64,000 nt of DNA from Haloarcula salinisoli (GCF_019599405.1 NZ_RKLQ01000001.1:868001-932000); one strand, 5' to 3'; positions 23,950 through 33,380 are shown, counted from the first letter of the stretch. Notes: a model not told the origin generated them from the sequence alone. A program made the numbers and translations.

Positions 23950-24309
23950 CTACCGCTCGACGGGCTCCCAGGTGTCCGAACTGATGGTCGCGTCGGGGTT
24001 GTCGACGGCTTCGACGGTGAGGGTGTCGTCGGTCTCGGTGCTGACCACCTCGACCTGGCCACCTACTGGCCCGCCTGGGAGCGCGGCCGGTGTGTCCCGC
24101 TCGGGCGAGGTGTCGTCCTCGGTGGTGTCGACGGCCGCCTCGCTCCGGGCGCTGGCCTGAGGGCTCGTCAGCGCCGAGACGCCGGGCAGTGCGAGCAGGA
24201 CCGCCCTCACGCCGGACAGGAAGCGGTCGACGAGAGAAGGGTCTGTCGGGCTGTCTCCGCCAGCGTCTGGCCCGTCACCCCGCGGCTCGTCGAGGGGTAT
24301 GAGACTCAT
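23950..24309 (-). CDS. uncharacterised acidic haloarchaeal protein
   Basis: 119 residues from the ATG at 24309. Residues 30-45 (FLSGVRAVLLALPGVSAL) are moderately hydrophobic, the middle is Thr/Glu/Asp-rich and disordered-looking, and the C-terminal part (GGQVEVVSTETDDTLTVEAV) looks beta-rich. No family is recognised. It sits between the tRNA-Gly tail and the HD hydrolase on the same strand as the latter. Confidence 0.55.
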   Translation of the reverse strand: MSLIPLDEPRGDGPDAGGDSPTDPSLVDRFLSGVRAVLLALPGVSALTSPQASARSEAAVDTTEDDTSPERDTPAALPGGPVGGQVEVVSTETDDTLTVEAVDNPDATISSDTWEPVER

Positions 24310-24366
24310 GCACAAAGATTGGGTTCGCCGGTACTAAACAGTTATGTCGCTCACAGGTTGTCCGTC

Positions 24367-25179
24367 TCAGAGCTCGATTCGCTCGACGATTCGGTCCCCG
24401 TTCTCGTGGCTGTTGAGCGCCACGATACGGATGCTCTCTTCGAGGCCGGAGTCGGTCAGCTTCGCCTTCAAGAGGTTGTCGACCTGATAGACGCCGGCGG
24501 CGTTGTTCATCTCTATCTCGACCAGGACGGGGTAGTCGTCGCCGTTCGTGAGCGTCACGGTCTCGATGGCCTGACTGGAGACCGTGTTGATGCCACGGCC
24601 GCCCCGCTCGTAGGGGATGCGCGAGCGGCCCCGCTCCATGTCCAGGGCGTCGGCAATCCGGACCACGCCAGCCTCCAGCGTCAGGGGCTCTTCCTCGGTG
24701 TGGTGACAGAGGATAGCGTGTAACACCTCGCCTTTCATACGGACGCGCTCGCCCACGTCGTAGTACGGTTCGAGCAGTCGGTCCAGCAGGTCGGCGGCGA
24801 GGGGAATCGAGTAGTAGGGGTGTTCGTCGCGGTGGACGACGTGGCCGATGTCGTGCAGCGTCGCCGCGAGCGCGATGACGACCGCCTCGTCTGCCTCTTC
24901 GAGGCCCTGCTCGGCCGCGCCGTTGAACTCGACGCCGCCCTGCTTGAGCAGGTCGTAGAGACAGAGCGCACGGTTCCGGACGATGCTGATGTGTTTGGTC
25001 CCGTGGTCGTTGTAGCGTTTGCGAGCCACTGGGTTGACGTTCTGGGCTTCGAGATACGCCTGCACTTCCTCGTCGGCGGCCAGCATGGCGAGGACGTCGT
25101 TGACCCGTTCGTCGGGGAACGCGTGGTCGGCGTCGGGGTCGTATATGCGGCCGCCCGCCTCGTCGTCGCTCTCACTCAT
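24367..25179 (-). CDS. HD-domain phosphohydrolase
   Basis: 270 residues. The metal-binding H...HD...D set appears as HGTKHISIVRNRALCLYDLL, ALAATLHDIGHVVHRDEH and VRIADALDM, with ILCHHTEEEPLT between. This is the archaeal HD group (often annotated as metal-dependent phosphohydrolase), expected to hydrolyse a nucleotide or phosphoester. The C-terminal ~80 residues form a separate beta-rich domain (YPVLVEIEMNNAAGVYQVDN). The substrate is unknown. The peroxiredoxin precedes it on the same strand with a 39-bp gap. Confidence 0.83.
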   Translation of the reverse strand: MSESDDEAGGRIYDPDADHAFPDERVNDVLAMLAADEEVQAYLEAQNVNPVARKRYNDHGTKHISIVRNRALCLYDLLKQGGVEFNGAAEQGLEEADEAVVIALAATLHDIGHVVHRDEHPYYSIPLAADLLDRLLEPYYDVGERVRMKGEVLHAILCHHTEEEPLTLEAGVVRIADALDMERGRSRIPYERGGRGINTVSSQAIETVTLTNGDDYPVLVEIEMNNAAGVYQVDNLLKAKLTDSGLEESIRIVALNSHENGDRIVERIEL

Positions 25180-25218
25180 GGGTCTAGCAACTGCAGCCAG
25201 CGAGAAAAAGCCGGGCGT

Positions 25219-25692
25219 TCAGTCGTCCTGGACCGCCGCGACTACCTCGTCGTAGTCGGGTTCGACCCCGGGGTCGTCGCTGACCCACGCGTACGTGACG
25301 GTGCGGTCCTCGTCGACGACGAACACCGCTCGCTTGGCGAGGTTGTGGACACCCAGCGCAGTGAAATCCATCGCGATGTCGTAGGCGTCGACGATGTCAC
25401 GGTTGCTGTCGCTGACGAGGCCGAAGCCCAGCCCCAGCTCCTCGCGGAAGGCGTTCTGGGCGAAAGGTGTGTCGATGCTGACGCCGTAGACGGTGACGCC
25501 CGCGTCGGCGAACTCCTCGAGACGCTCGTCGAACGTTTCCATCTCGTGGCTGCAGACGCTCGTGAACGCGCCCGGGAAGAAGGCGAGTACGACCGGCCCG
25601 TCCGCGACGGCGTCTGAGAGGGTAACTTCGGCTACGTCACCGTTCGCGAGCGGGGCGGTGAAATCGGGCGCTTCGTCGCCGACTGAGATCAT
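25219..25692 (-). CDS. peroxiredoxin (BCP/AhpE type)
   Basis: 157 residues from the ATG at 25692 (MISVGDEAPDFTAPLANGD). The peroxidatic Cys is in AFFPGAFTSVCSHEMETFDE; VYGVSIDTPFAQNAFREELG and the RAVFVVDEDRTVTYAWV end are typical. It reduces hydroperoxides. No second Cys is present, so it works as a 1-Cys enzyme with an external thiol. It shares an AT-rich divergent promoter region with the small gene at 25784. Confidence 0.92.
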   Translation of the reverse strand: MISVGDEAPDFTAPLANGDVAEVTLSDAVADGPVVLAFFPGAFTSVCSHEMETFDERLEEFADAGVTVYGVSIDTPFAQNAFREELGLGFGLVSDSNRDIVDAYDIAMDFTALGVHNLAKRAVFVVDEDRTVTYAWVSDDPGVEPDYDEVVAAVQDD

Positions 25693-25752
25693 ATCGCTGG
25701 CTCGGGGTGCAAGACAGATGAGTCCCGTGGTCCAGCCCACTCTGCGGGGTTG

Positions 25753-25760
25753 TTTAAATA
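25753..25760. promoter_or_regulatory. TATA box in divergent promoter (TTTAAATA)
   Basis: TTTAAATA lies 24-31 bp before the ATG at 25784, the spacing expected for a leaderless haloarchaeal transcript. It is nearly self-complementary, so it may also serve the peroxiredoxin gene starting at 25692, which would then have a leader of about 35 nt. Confidence 0.65.
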
Positions 25761-25783
25761 CCAGCCGGCACATAGGGTGAGGT

Positions 25784-26020
25784 ATGCCCGACACGATGGA
25801 GGTCTACACCGGTATCGAGGTGACGGTCGAACACGTCTCGACGCTGGCCAACGGCGGCGCCCGGTTCAACATCACCGCCGAGGACGGTCGCAAGTGGCAG
25901 ATAGACCTCACGCGCGGCGGCGAGACCGAGGTCGTCACGACCTGGCGCGACGGCACGCTCGCCGACCTCGACGTGCCCGACTGGCTCGACGACGTCACTG
26001 CGCGGCTCGTCCAGCAGTAA
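25784..26020 (+). CDS. small conserved-looking haloarchaeal protein
   Basis: 78 residues, acidic, probably a small alpha/beta domain (VTVEHVSTLANGGARFNITA, then a DDV helix at the end). No Cys and no membrane segment. A TATA box at leaderless spacing supports expression. Strong G/C third-position bias supports coding. No family can be named. Confidence 0.65.
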   Translation: MPDTMEVYTGIEVTVEHVSTLANGGARFNITAEDGRKWQIDLTRGGETEVVTTWRDGTLADLDVPDWLDDVTARLVQQ

Positions 26021-26149
26021 GCGCTGTCGCCGTGCCAGTACCAGCAAAAGGTTGATATCGGTGTCCCTTACTGCCGACCGAAATGCCGATATTAGTGATT
26101 TCACCCCTGTTAAAAGGCCGTTCAGGAATCCGAGGACAGACAAAAAGAC

Positions 26150-26156
26150 TATAATA
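26150..26156 (+). promoter_or_regulatory. TATA box for tatA
   Basis: TATAATA at 26150-26156 follows an A-rich CAAAAAGAC, which fits the BRE/TATA arrangement, and lies 25-31 bp before the ATG at 26181. This predicts a leaderless mRNA. Confidence 0.65.
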
Positions 26157-26180
26157 GCAACCGCGTAATTTCCCATCACA

Positions 26181-26489
26181 ATGTCAGGGACCATCGTACC
26201 ACTGTTCCCAGGTGTGCCCGGTGGGGTGGAGCTGCTCGTTATCCTCCTCATCGCCGTGCTCCTGTTCGGCGCCAACAAGATTCCGAAGCTCGCTCGCTCG
26301 ACCGGCGAGGCCATGGGCGAGTTCCAGAAAGGCCGCGAAGAAGTCGAGCAAGAACTCGAAGAGATGCGCGAGGGCGCGACCCCCAGCGACTCGACGACCG
26401 AGGCTGCGAGTGACTCCAAGACCGAGGCTGCGGGCGACTCCGCGACCGAGACGACTGAAGAGAAAACCACCGAATCCAGCAGCAACTAA
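26181..26489 (+). CDS. tatA: twin-arginine translocase subunit TatA/TatE
   Basis: 102 residues. One N-terminal transmembrane helix (GGVELLVILLIAVLLFGANK) is followed by the Tat hinge FGANKIPKLARSTGEAMGEF, an amphipathic helix and an acidic Ser/Thr/Glu-rich tail with repeats (TTEAASDSKTEAAGDS). It forms the pore-like oligomer for export of folded Tat substrates, the main export route of haloarchaea; several Tat lipoproteins are encoded in this window. No tatC is adjacent. Confidence 0.92.
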   Translation: MSGTIVPLFPGVPGGVELLVILLIAVLLFGANKIPKLARSTGEAMGEFQKGREEVEQELEEMREGATPSDSTTEAASDSKTEAAGDSATETTEEKTTESSSN

Positions 26490-26519
26490 TCGGTTTTCGG
26501 ACCTTTTTCATTTCCAAGA

Positions 26520-26593
26520 GGGCGTGTGGCCTAGTGGACGAGGGTGAGGGGTTCCTAACCCCTAGAGCGCGGGTTCGAATCCCGCCACGCCCG
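26520..26593 (+). tRNA. tRNA-Arg (anticodon CCU)
   Basis: 74 nt. Acceptor GGGCGTG/CACGCCC with discriminator G; D arm with TAGTGGACGA loop; anticodon stem AGGGG/CCCCT with loop TTCCTAA (anticodon CCT at 26554-26556); T arm GCGGG-TTCGAAT-CCCGC. It reads AGG. No intron and no encoded CCA. It starts 30 bp after the tatA stop on the same strand. Confidence 0.97.
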
Positions 26594-26751
26594 TTCTGCT
26601 CCGAACGAACGTGAGGAGCGAACGGGCTCGGGATTCGAATCACGCGAGACGAGCGCAGCGAGTCTCGCCTCGGGTTCGAATCCCGAGAGACGCCGCCGGC
26701 GTCTCTCGATGTTCGCAAACGCTTCGCGTTTGCTCACTCCCGCCACGCCCG
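26594..26751 (+). repeat. composite tRNA-tail element ending in a second tRNA-Arg 3' end
   Basis: The last 14 bases of the tRNA, TCCCGCCACGCCCG (26580-26593), recur perfectly at 26738-26751. In between lie two T-arm-like segments, CGGGATTCGAATCACG and CTCGGGTTCGAATCCCGAG, both with the TTCGAAT T-loop of tRNA-Arg, and palindromes AGACGAGCGCAGCGAGTCT, GAGACGCCGCCGGCGTCTC and AAACGCTTCGCGTTT. The 26648-26739 core closely matches the tRNA-Gly tail. No ORF is supportable inside. Confidence 0.8.
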
Positions 26752-26778
26752 CTCTCCAGCGATGCCGTTCGAGCGACG

Positions 26779-27246
26779 CTATTCCACGACCACGGCGCCG
26801 CGCATATTGAACCCGAGATGCGGGGCGCAGTAGTAGAGATACGTTCCGGTCGACTCGAAGGTGTGTTCGAACTCGTTGTCTGCCTCGGCGGTCGTCTCGC
26901 TCTCGAACTCGCCCTGTTCGTGGACGACGTTGTGGCCGCTCCCGTTGCCCGTCCAGACCCACGTGACGGTCGTTCCCGAGTCGATGCGGACGGCCGGCGG
27001 CGCGAATGCGTAGGCGCCGCCGTTGCCCTCGGCGCCGACGTCGACGGTGACGCTGTCGCTGCCGGTCTCGTCCTGTATCGTGCCGTCGTAGTTGTCGGTC
27101 TCGTTGAGGTACTGGTCGACGGTCTGCTGTGGGCTGCCGGTCTCGGAGGGGACGCCGCCGTCCGAGCTACTACACCCGGCCAGGAGCCCCGCTGCCGTGG
27201 CCGCCGTGATTCCGAGGAACGCCCGCCGGTCCGGATTTGCTGTCAT
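26779..27246 (-). CDS. halocyanin-like blue copper lipoprotein
   Basis: 155 residues. Tat signal DRRAFLGITAATAAGLLAGC with lipobox Cys25 anchors it outside the membrane. The cupredoxin domain has the type 1 copper ligands His in GSGHNVVHEQG, then Cys, His and Met in YYCAPHLGFNMRG. It carries electrons between membrane complexes. A ~40-residue acidic linker precedes the domain. The ATG at 27246 is selected because the Tat signal starts there. It diverges from the photolyase gene. Confidence 0.92.
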   Translation of the reverse strand: MTANPDRRAFLGITAATAAGLLAGCSSSDGGVPSETGSPQQTVDQYLNETDNYDGTIQDETGSDSVTVDVGAEGNGGAYAFAPPAVRIDSGTTVTWVWTGNGSGHNVVHEQGEFESETTAEADNEFEHTFESTGTYLYYCAPHLGFNMRGAVVVE

Positions 27247-27365
27247 ACGCGCACTTGACGGGTGCAGTGTGAAAACGCCACTCATTCCCGACGAGCACCT
27301 CCGGATACCTACGTGGTTCGGAGGGGGGTTCATGACGGTCCCGCGGGTAGTGAAACGTATGCGAG

Positions 27366-28901
27366 GTGCCAGCCGTGACGGTGTGGCTCCGGGGTGACCA
27401 TCTGGTCCGCCATCGGGGTCCAGTGGCCCGACGGCCCGACGAGCGTGTGCTGCTCGTCGAGGCCGAATCGTTCGCCCGCAAACTGCCCTACCATCCGCAC
27501 AAGCTGACGCTGGTCTTTGGCGCGATGCGGCGGCTCCGGGACGAGCTGCGCGAGGCGGGCCGAACCGTCCACTACCGTCAAGTCGGGACGTTCGAAGACG
27601 GGCTGACCGCCCACTTCGAGACCCATCCCGACGACCGGCTGGTGACGACGGCGCCACAGGCCGACGGCGCGCGCGAACGCATCGAGTCTCTCGTCTCGGA
27701 TGCCGGCGGCACCGTCGAGTTCGTCCCCGACGAACGGTTCTGCTGCTCGCCCGAGCAGTTCGACGAGTGGGCGGGCGACGGCCGGTATCGCCACGAGAAT
27801 TTCTATCGGTTCATGCGCCGTGAGACCGGCTATCTCATGGACGGTGGCGACCCCGTCGGCGGCGAGTGGAACTACGACGACCAGAACCGCGAGACGCCGC
27901 CAGCGGACTGGTCACCGGCCGACCCGCCCAGCTTCGACTACGACGATATCGTCCACGAGACAGCGGCGTGGGTCGAGCAGACCTTCGCTGGCGGCTACGA
28001 GGACCCGCCCTACGGCGGCGACTGGGCCGACCCCGAACCCTTCCGCTGGCCGGTGACGCGCCGTCAGGCGGTGCGAGCCCTGGACCACTTCGTCACCCAC
28101 CGGCTCGCCGACTTCGGCCCGTACCAGGACGCGATGCGGGGCGGGGAGTGGGCGATGAGCCACAGTCTGCTGTCGACGTCGCTGAATCTCGGCTTGCTCC
28201 TGCCCGACGAGGTCATCGAGCGTGCTATCGAGGCCTACGAGGACGGTTCGGTCCCGCTCAACAGCGTCGAGGGGTTCGTCAGGCAGGTGCTTGGCTGGCG
28301 GGAGTTCATGCGCCACGTCTACCGCCGGGAGATGCCCGACCTGGCGACGGCCAATCAGCTGGGGGCCGACGAGCCGTTGCCGGAGCTGTACTGGACCGGC
28401 GACACCGACATGGCCTGTCTCTCGGACGTGGTCGACGGTGTCAGAGAGCGGGGATACTCACACCACATCGAGCGGCTGATGATTCTGGCGAACTTCGGGC
28501 TCGTCTACGGTGTCGAGCCCGCACAGCTGAACCGGTGGTTCCACGCGGGCTACGTCGACGCCTTCCACTGGGTGACGACGCCCAACGTCGTCGAGATGGG
28601 GCTGTACGGCGCCGGCGTCTTCGCGACGAAACCGTACGCCGCCTCGGCCAACTACGTCGACAAGATGAGCGACTACTGTTCGGGCTGTCCCTACTACAAG
28701 ACCAAGACCACCGGCGAGGGGGCCTGTCCGTTCAATGCGCTGTACTGGGACTTTCTGGACCGCAACGAAGACCAACTCAGGTCGAACCACCGTATGGGGC
28801 TGATGTACAGCCACGTGGACAACAAGGACGAGGAGGAGTGGAACGACATTCGCGAGCGGGCCGACGAGATACGGACGCTGGCCGAGCGAGGGGACCTGTG
28901 A
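27366..28901 (+). CDS. iron-sulfur bacterial-type cryptochrome/photolyase (FeS-BCP, PhrB-like)
   Basis: 511 residues from a GTG. Four cluster-binding Cys at residues 351, 438, 441 and 454 (DMACLSD, YCSGCPYYK, GEGACPFN) match the spacing of PhrB-type 4Fe-4S (6-4) photolyases almost residue for residue. The N-terminus VTVWLRGDHLVRHRGPVA and LPYHPHKLTLVFGAMRRLRD belong to this DPRP group, not the classical CPD photolyase family. It should bind FAD and repair (6-4) photoproducts under light, which suits an organism of sunlit brine. Confidence 0.92.
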   Translation: MPAVTVWLRGDHLVRHRGPVARRPDERVLLVEAESFARKLPYHPHKLTLVFGAMRRLRDELREAGRTVHYRQVGTFEDGLTAHFETHPDDRLVTTAPQADGARERIESLVSDAGGTVEFVPDERFCCSPEQFDEWAGDGRYRHENFYRFMRRETGYLMDGGDPVGGEWNYDDQNRETPPADWSPADPPSFDYDDIVHETAAWVEQTFAGGYEDPPYGGDWADPEPFRWPVTRRQAVRALDHFVTHRLADFGPYQDAMRGGEWAMSHSLLSTSLNLGLLLPDEVIERAIEAYEDGSVPLNSVEGFVRQVLGWREFMRHVYRREMPDLATANQLGADEPLPELYWTGDTDMACLSDVVDGVRERGYSHHIERLMILANFGLVYGVEPAQLNRWFHAGYVDAFHWVTTPNVVEMGLYGAGVFATKPYAASANYVDKMSDYCSGCPYYKTKTTGEGACPFNALYWDFLDRNEDQLRSNHRMGLMYSHVDNKDEEEWNDIRERADEIRTLAERGDL

Positions 28902-28902
28902 G

Positions 28903-30633
28903 CTACCTCTGGTCCTCGCGGCGACGCATCTCGTGGCGCGTGAACTGCGGCGAGCCGAGACTGCTGCCACGCGACCGGCGGAACGACCACACGAGAGCGG
29001 CGAGTGAGAACCCCGTGACCCCCAGTGCCAGCGTCATCGACGGGAGCGTCGCGTCGACGTAGAAGAGAGCCGCAACTGGAATCCCGGCGGCCGCGACGAA
29101 GCCAAGCAACAGCCGCTTTGCCATCTGTCGGGCGAGGCCGTCGCCGTCTTTGAGGACAGTCGCCAGTGTCAGCTCCCCGCGCTCGGCGATATCGAGGGCC
29201 CGCTCGGCCCGTGGCGCCGTCGTCACGAGCGACCGGGCGCCCCGGGTGACGGTCTCCTGAATCTCCTCGCGAATCGCCTCGCCGGCGTCGGCCTGCCCCT
29301 GTTCCATCACGTAGTCAGTGATTATCTCGATGAAGTCGAACTCGGGGTCCAGTGTGCGACAGACCCCCTCAAGTACCGTGGTCACGCGGACCACGAGCGC
29401 CAGGTCCTGTGGCAGGCGCATCGGGAACTCGTAGAGCTGGCTCTCGAACTGGCCCACGAGCTGCTCGACGCGATACTCGCTGATGTCCTCGCCCCGGAAC
29501 TGCTCGATGACGATTTCGAACGCTTCGGCCATTACGTCGCGGTTCGCCGCCGGGTCCAGTGCGCCCATCGCGACGAAGGCGTCCATCACCCGCTCGACGT
29601 CGTCGGCCGCCAGCCCGACGTAGAACTCCATCAGCTGCTCGCGGGTACGGGGGCCCAGCTGTCCGGTCATCCCGAAGTCGTAGAATACCAGCGTCCCGTC
29701 GGCCTGCACCGCCAGGTTCCCGGGGTGGGGGTCGGCGTGGAATCGGCCGTCCTCGACTATCATCTGGATGTACACCTCCTCCAGTCGCTGGACCAGCTCA
29801 CCACGGTCGACGCCCAGCTCGTCGATTCGTTCGACGGCGTCTATCTTCACGCCGTCGAGATACGTCATCGTCACCACGCGGTCCGTCGAGTGGCTCGCGA
29901 CGACCTCGGGGATAGCCACGTCGTCGCGGTCGGCGAAGCTCGCACCGATATCCCGCAACATCCGCGCCTCGTGGGCGTAGTCCATCTCCTCACGGATGGT
30001 GGCCGCGAACTCCTCGCTCAGGTTCTCGAGGGTGTAGGCCTGGGCCGGCTCCGCCCCTCTGGCAAGCACCGGTGTCAGCGTCTCCAGGACGCGCAGGTCG
30101 GACTCGACGCGCTCGCGGATATCTGGCCGGAGGACTTTGACCGCGACGCGCTGGCCGTCGATGCTCGCCTCGTACACCTGTCCCAGCGACGCGCCGCTGA
30201 TGGGGTCGGTGTCGAACTCGTCGAAGCGCTCGTCGACGGGCGCGCCCAGTTCCGACGCTAACAGCGGTTCGATTTCCGCCCACGGTTCGGGCGGCACCTT
30301 GTCCTGTAGCTCCGAGAGTACCTCGATGTACTCCGCCGGGAGGGCGTCGGGCCGCGTCGACAGCATCTGCCCGAGCTTGATAAAGGCCGGCCCGAGCTCG
30401 ACGAAGGTCGTCTTGAGTCGCCGCGCCCGCTGGACGCGCTGCTCGCTCGTAACGTCTCTCGACCGGCCGAAAAACAGGAACCGCTTGCGGTCTCTGGCCC
30501 ACGCCCAGAGGAAGGGGACGAACTGCCAGGCGACCACCAGCGCACGCCACAGGGCCCGCAGCCGAACCCCGAGACCTGACGGCTGTCGGCGCTGGGACGA
30601 CTGGCTCCGCTCGGCCGGCTGCGACTCACTCAC
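28903..30633 (-). CDS. ABC1/AarF/UbiB-family atypical kinase
   Basis: 576 residues from a GTG. The KxGQ motif of the family is FIKLGQMLSTRPDALP; then VAVKVLRPDIRERVESDLR (Lys), FHADPHPGNLAV (catalytic loop) and VFYDFGMTGQLGP (metal Asp). A C-terminal pair of hydrophobic helices (LLLGFVAAAGIPVAALFYVD and LALGVTGFSLAALVWSF) anchors it. Homologues support quinone or isoprenoid lipid metabolism; in archaea the substrate is unproven. Its stop lies 1 bp from the photolyase stop (convergent). Confidence 0.9.
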   Translation of the reverse strand: MSESQPAERSQSSQRRQPSGLGVRLRALWRALVVAWQFVPFLWAWARDRKRFLFFGRSRDVTSEQRVQRARRLKTTFVELGPAFIKLGQMLSTRPDALPAEYIEVLSELQDKVPPEPWAEIEPLLASELGAPVDERFDEFDTDPISGASLGQVYEASIDGQRVAVKVLRPDIRERVESDLRVLETLTPVLARGAEPAQAYTLENLSEEFAATIREEMDYAHEARMLRDIGASFADRDDVAIPEVVASHSTDRVVTMTYLDGVKIDAVERIDELGVDRGELVQRLEEVYIQMIVEDGRFHADPHPGNLAVQADGTLVFYDFGMTGQLGPRTREQLMEFYVGLAADDVERVMDAFVAMGALDPAANRDVMAEAFEIVIEQFRGEDISEYRVEQLVGQFESQLYEFPMRLPQDLALVVRVTTVLEGVCRTLDPEFDFIEIITDYVMEQGQADAGEAIREEIQETVTRGARSLVTTAPRAERALDIAERGELTLATVLKDGDGLARQMAKRLLLGFVAAAGIPVAALFYVDATLPSMTLALGVTGFSLAALVWSFRRSRGSSLGSPQFTRHEMRRREDQR

Positions 30634-30676
30634 TGGGCGTGGCTCGGGGCTCTGTTCGTATGAACGTACTGGATGC

Positions 30677-33295
30677 TCAGGGCCGCAGTCGACCCAGCAG
30701 CTCGTAGTCCTCGTCGGGCGTGTAGCGGCGGAAGGCCAGACTGTTTGCCAGGACCGACACCGACGAGGCGGCCATCGCTCCGGCGGCCAGCGCGGGCTGG
30801 AGCAGCCCCAGCGAGGCCAGCGGAATCATCACCGTGTTGTACCCCAGCGCCCAGAAGAGGTTCTGTTTTATCTTCCGGAGGCTGGCCTCGGAGATGCGGA
30901 TGGTCTTCAACACGTCGGCGGGGTCGTCCCGCAGCAGCGTCACGTCGGCGGCCTCGATGGCCACGTCGGTCCCCGAACCGATAGCACACCCCACGGTGGC
31001 CGTCGCCAGCGCCGGCGCGTCGTTGACGCCGTCGCCGACCATCATCGCCCGACTCCCATCGCGCTGAATCTCCTCGACCGCGGCAGCCTTCTCCTCGGGG
31101 AGGACCTCGGCCTGGACGTTGTCGGGGTCGATACCGACCTGCTCGGCGACCGCGCGGGCGGTCCGGCCGTTGTCGCCCGTAATCATCCATACGTCGAGCC
31201 CGCGCTCGCGGAGGTCCGAGACGGCCCGGGTCGCGCTGTCCTTGACTGTGTCCGCGTCGGCGACGACGCCGACCAGTCTGTAATCGCCGTCGCCGTCGTC
31301 CGCCAGCGCAACTAACATCGCCGTCTTCCCCTCCCGCTCCAGGGCGTCCATGCGCTCCTCGGCGGGGGCGGTGTCGACGCCGTTGTCCTCGAGGAGCTTG
31401 CGGTTCCCGACCAGTACCTCGCCGTGCTCGGTCGTCGCGCGGACCCCCTGGCCGGGGACGTTCTCGAACTCCTCGGCGTCGGCGAAGTCGACGCCGCGCT
31501 CGCGGGCCCCCTCGACGATGGCTTCCGCGAGGGGGTGTTCGCTCCCGCTCTCGGCGCTGGCGGCGAGTTCGAGGACGAACGCCTCGGTGAGTTCGGGTCG
31601 TTCTTCGAGGGTCCCCCCGTCCGCGGCAGCATCGGGGCCGCTCCCGTCGGTGGCCGGCCCGACGACCTCGACGTCAGTCAGCTCCATCGCCCCCTCGGTC
31701 AGCGTCCCGGTCTTGTCGAAGACGACGGTGTCGATGTCCCGGACCGTCTCCAGTACGTCGCCGCCCTTGAAGAGGACGCCGTTGCGGGCGCCGATTGTGG
31801 TCCCGACCATCGTCGCGGCGGGCGTCGCCAGCCCAAGCGCGCAGGGACAGGCGATGAGGACGGCGGAGGCGAAGACGACGACGGCGAACTCGGTGACGCC
31901 GACGGCGGCGGGGCCGCCCGCTGCGAGCCCCCAGATGGGCAGCGCCGCGACGAAGCCCGAGAGCGCGTCGGGGAACAGTGCCCAGACGACCGCCCAGAGG
32001 ACGGCGTTGGCGATGACAGCCGGGACGAAGTACGCGGAGATGCGGTCGGCGACGTTCTGGATGTCGGGCTGGCGGGACTGGGCGGCTTTGACACGCTCGA
32101 CAATCTGCTGGAGCGCGGTCTCCGAGCCGACCCTCGTCGCCTCGACTTCGAGGACGCCGTTCTGGTTGACCGTCGCGCCGATGACCTCGTCGCCCTCGCT
32201 CTTCTCGACGGGGACCGACTCCCCCGTGACCATCGACTCGTCGACTGCGCTGCCGCCGTCCCGGACGATACCGTCCGTCGGAATCTTCTCGCCGGGGCGG
32301 ACCTTCAGCCGGTCGCCGACGGCGACCTCGTCGAGGGGAATCTCCGCTTCGCTCCCATCTTCGCGGACGACCGTCGCGGTGTCGGCCTCCATCTCCAGCA
32401 GCTCCCGGATTGCCGCGCCGGCCTGGGACTTCGAGCGGGCTTCGAGGTAGTTGCCAAGCGTGATGAACACGAGGATGAACGCGGCCGTGTCGAAGTACAG
32501 CCCCGTGCTCGCGATGATATCGAGCAGGGCGACGACCGAGTAGCCGTAGGCCGTCGTCGAGCCCAGCGCGATGAGCACGTCCATGTTCGCCCGGCGGTTC
32601 TTCACCAGCGCTTTGTACGCGTTCTCGTAGAACGGCTTGCCCAGCGCTATCTGGACCGGCGTCGCGAGCGCGAACTGCACCCAGCCAAGCGGCACGCCCA
32701 GCAGGGTCGCCTCGAAGAGGCCCAGCGAGAGGAGGTGATTGGCCATGAACACGGCCAGCGGCAGCGAGAGCGCCGCGCCGAAGAGGGTCAGCCGGCGCTG
32801 TTTTCGGACCTCCTCGTTCCGGGCGGCGTCGCGGCGGTCCGCCGACGACTGGCCGTCGTCACTGTCGCCGCCCTCTTGACGGACCGGCGAGTAACCGGCC
32901 GCTTCGATGGCGTCGTAGAGGTCCGCGAGTGACACGACAGACGGGAGATAGGTGACCTGTGCCTCGTCGGTGGCGTAGTTGACGTCCGCGGAGACGACGC
33001 CCGCCACCTCTTCGAGGGCCTCGGTGTTGGTCTGGGCGCAGTTCGAACAGGTCATGTCCGTGATACCGATCGTCGCCGTCTCGGTGTCGACGCCGTAGCC
33101 GGCGTCGTGGACGGCGTCGACGATATCGGCCACCGACACCTGTTCGGGGTCGTAGGTGACGCTCCCCTCGTCGGTCGCGTAGTTCGCGTCGACCGACGAG
33201 ACGCCGTCGAGGCCGCCGACCCGGTCCTCGATGGTCCCCGAGCAGTTCGCACAGCTCATCCCCGTCAGTTCCAGGCGTATGGTGCGGTCCGTCAT
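30677..33295 (-). CDS. copper-translocating P1B-type ATPase (CopA-like) with two HMA domains
   Basis: 872 residues. Two N-terminal metal-binding domains carry MSCANCSG and MTCSNCAQT. The membrane domain holds the CPC motif [20 protein letters not shown]; then [11 protein letters not shown] (phosphorylation Asp), [11 protein letters not shown] (HP motif) and [17 protein letters not shown] with CxxC HMA domains indicates Cu(I) export. No metallochaperone or copper regulator is adjacent. A dyad TTTCGA-A-TCGAAA lies 73-85 bp upstream (33368-33380). It is preceded on its strand by the manganese-type operon. Confidence 0.93.
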   Translation of the reverse strand: MTDRTIRLELTGMSCANCSGTIEDRVGGLDGVSSVDANYATDEGSVTYDPEQVSVADIVDAVHDAGYGVDTETATIGITDMTCSNCAQTNTEALEEVAGVVSADVNYATDEAQVTYLPSVVSLADLYDAIEAAGYSPVRQEGGDSDDGQSSADRRDAARNEEVRKQRRLTLFGAALSLPLAVFMANHLLSLGLFEATLLGVPLGWVQFALATPVQIALGKPFYENAYKALVKNRRANMDVLIALGSTTAYGYSVVALLDIIASTGLYFDTAAFILVFITLGNYLEARSKSQAGAAIRELLEMEADTATVVREDGSEAEIPLDEVAVGDRLKVRPGEKIPTDGIVRDGGSAVDESMVTGESVPVEKSEGDEVIGATVNQNGVLEVEATRVGSETALQQIVERVKAAQSRQPDIQNVADRISAYFVPAVIANAVLWAVVWALFPDALSGFVAALPIWGLAAGGPAAVGVTEFAVVVFASAVLIACPCALGLATPAATMVGTTIGARNGVLFKGGDVLETVRDIDTVVFDKTGTLTEGAMELTDVEVVGPATDGSGPDAAADGGTLEERPELTEAFVLELAASAESGSEHPLAEAIVEGARERGVDFADAEEFENVPGQGVRATTEHGEVLVGNRKLLEDNGVDTAPAEERMDALEREGKTAMLVALADDGDGDYRLVGVVADADTVKDSATRAVSDLRERGLDVWMITGDNGRTARAVAEQVGIDPDNVQAEVLPEEKAAAVEEIQRDGSRAMMVGDGVNDAPALATATVGCAIGSGTDVAIEAADVTLLRDDPADVLKTIRISEASLRKIKQNLFWALGYNTVMIPLASLGLLQPALAAGAMAASSVSVLANSLAFRRYTPDEDYELLGRLRP

Positions 33296-33367
33296 CCTGG
33301 GTACTAGTAGGGCCTACCCGTTGATGCGGTTTGTCACTGGGATTGTTAGGTGATATCGGAATGAAAT

Positions 33368-33380
33368 TTTCGAATCGAAA
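33368..33380. promoter_or_regulatory. 13-bp dyad in the copA-like promoter region
   Basis: TTTCGAATCGAAA has perfect 6-bp arms around one base. On the minus strand it directly precedes AAAATTTCA, a weak BRE/TATA-like run, within the 117-bp gap before the ATPase start at 33295. It could bind a copper-responsive regulator; AT-rich dyads also arise by chance. Confidence 0.4.

Noticed and set aside
26024-26176. Hydrophobic minus-strand ORF upstream of tatA (about 50 residues of membrane-like sequence)
   Set aside because: Third positions are not G/C-biased, the frame runs on through the antisense of the 25784 gene, and a start at 26176 overlaps the tatA promoter. Probably chance.
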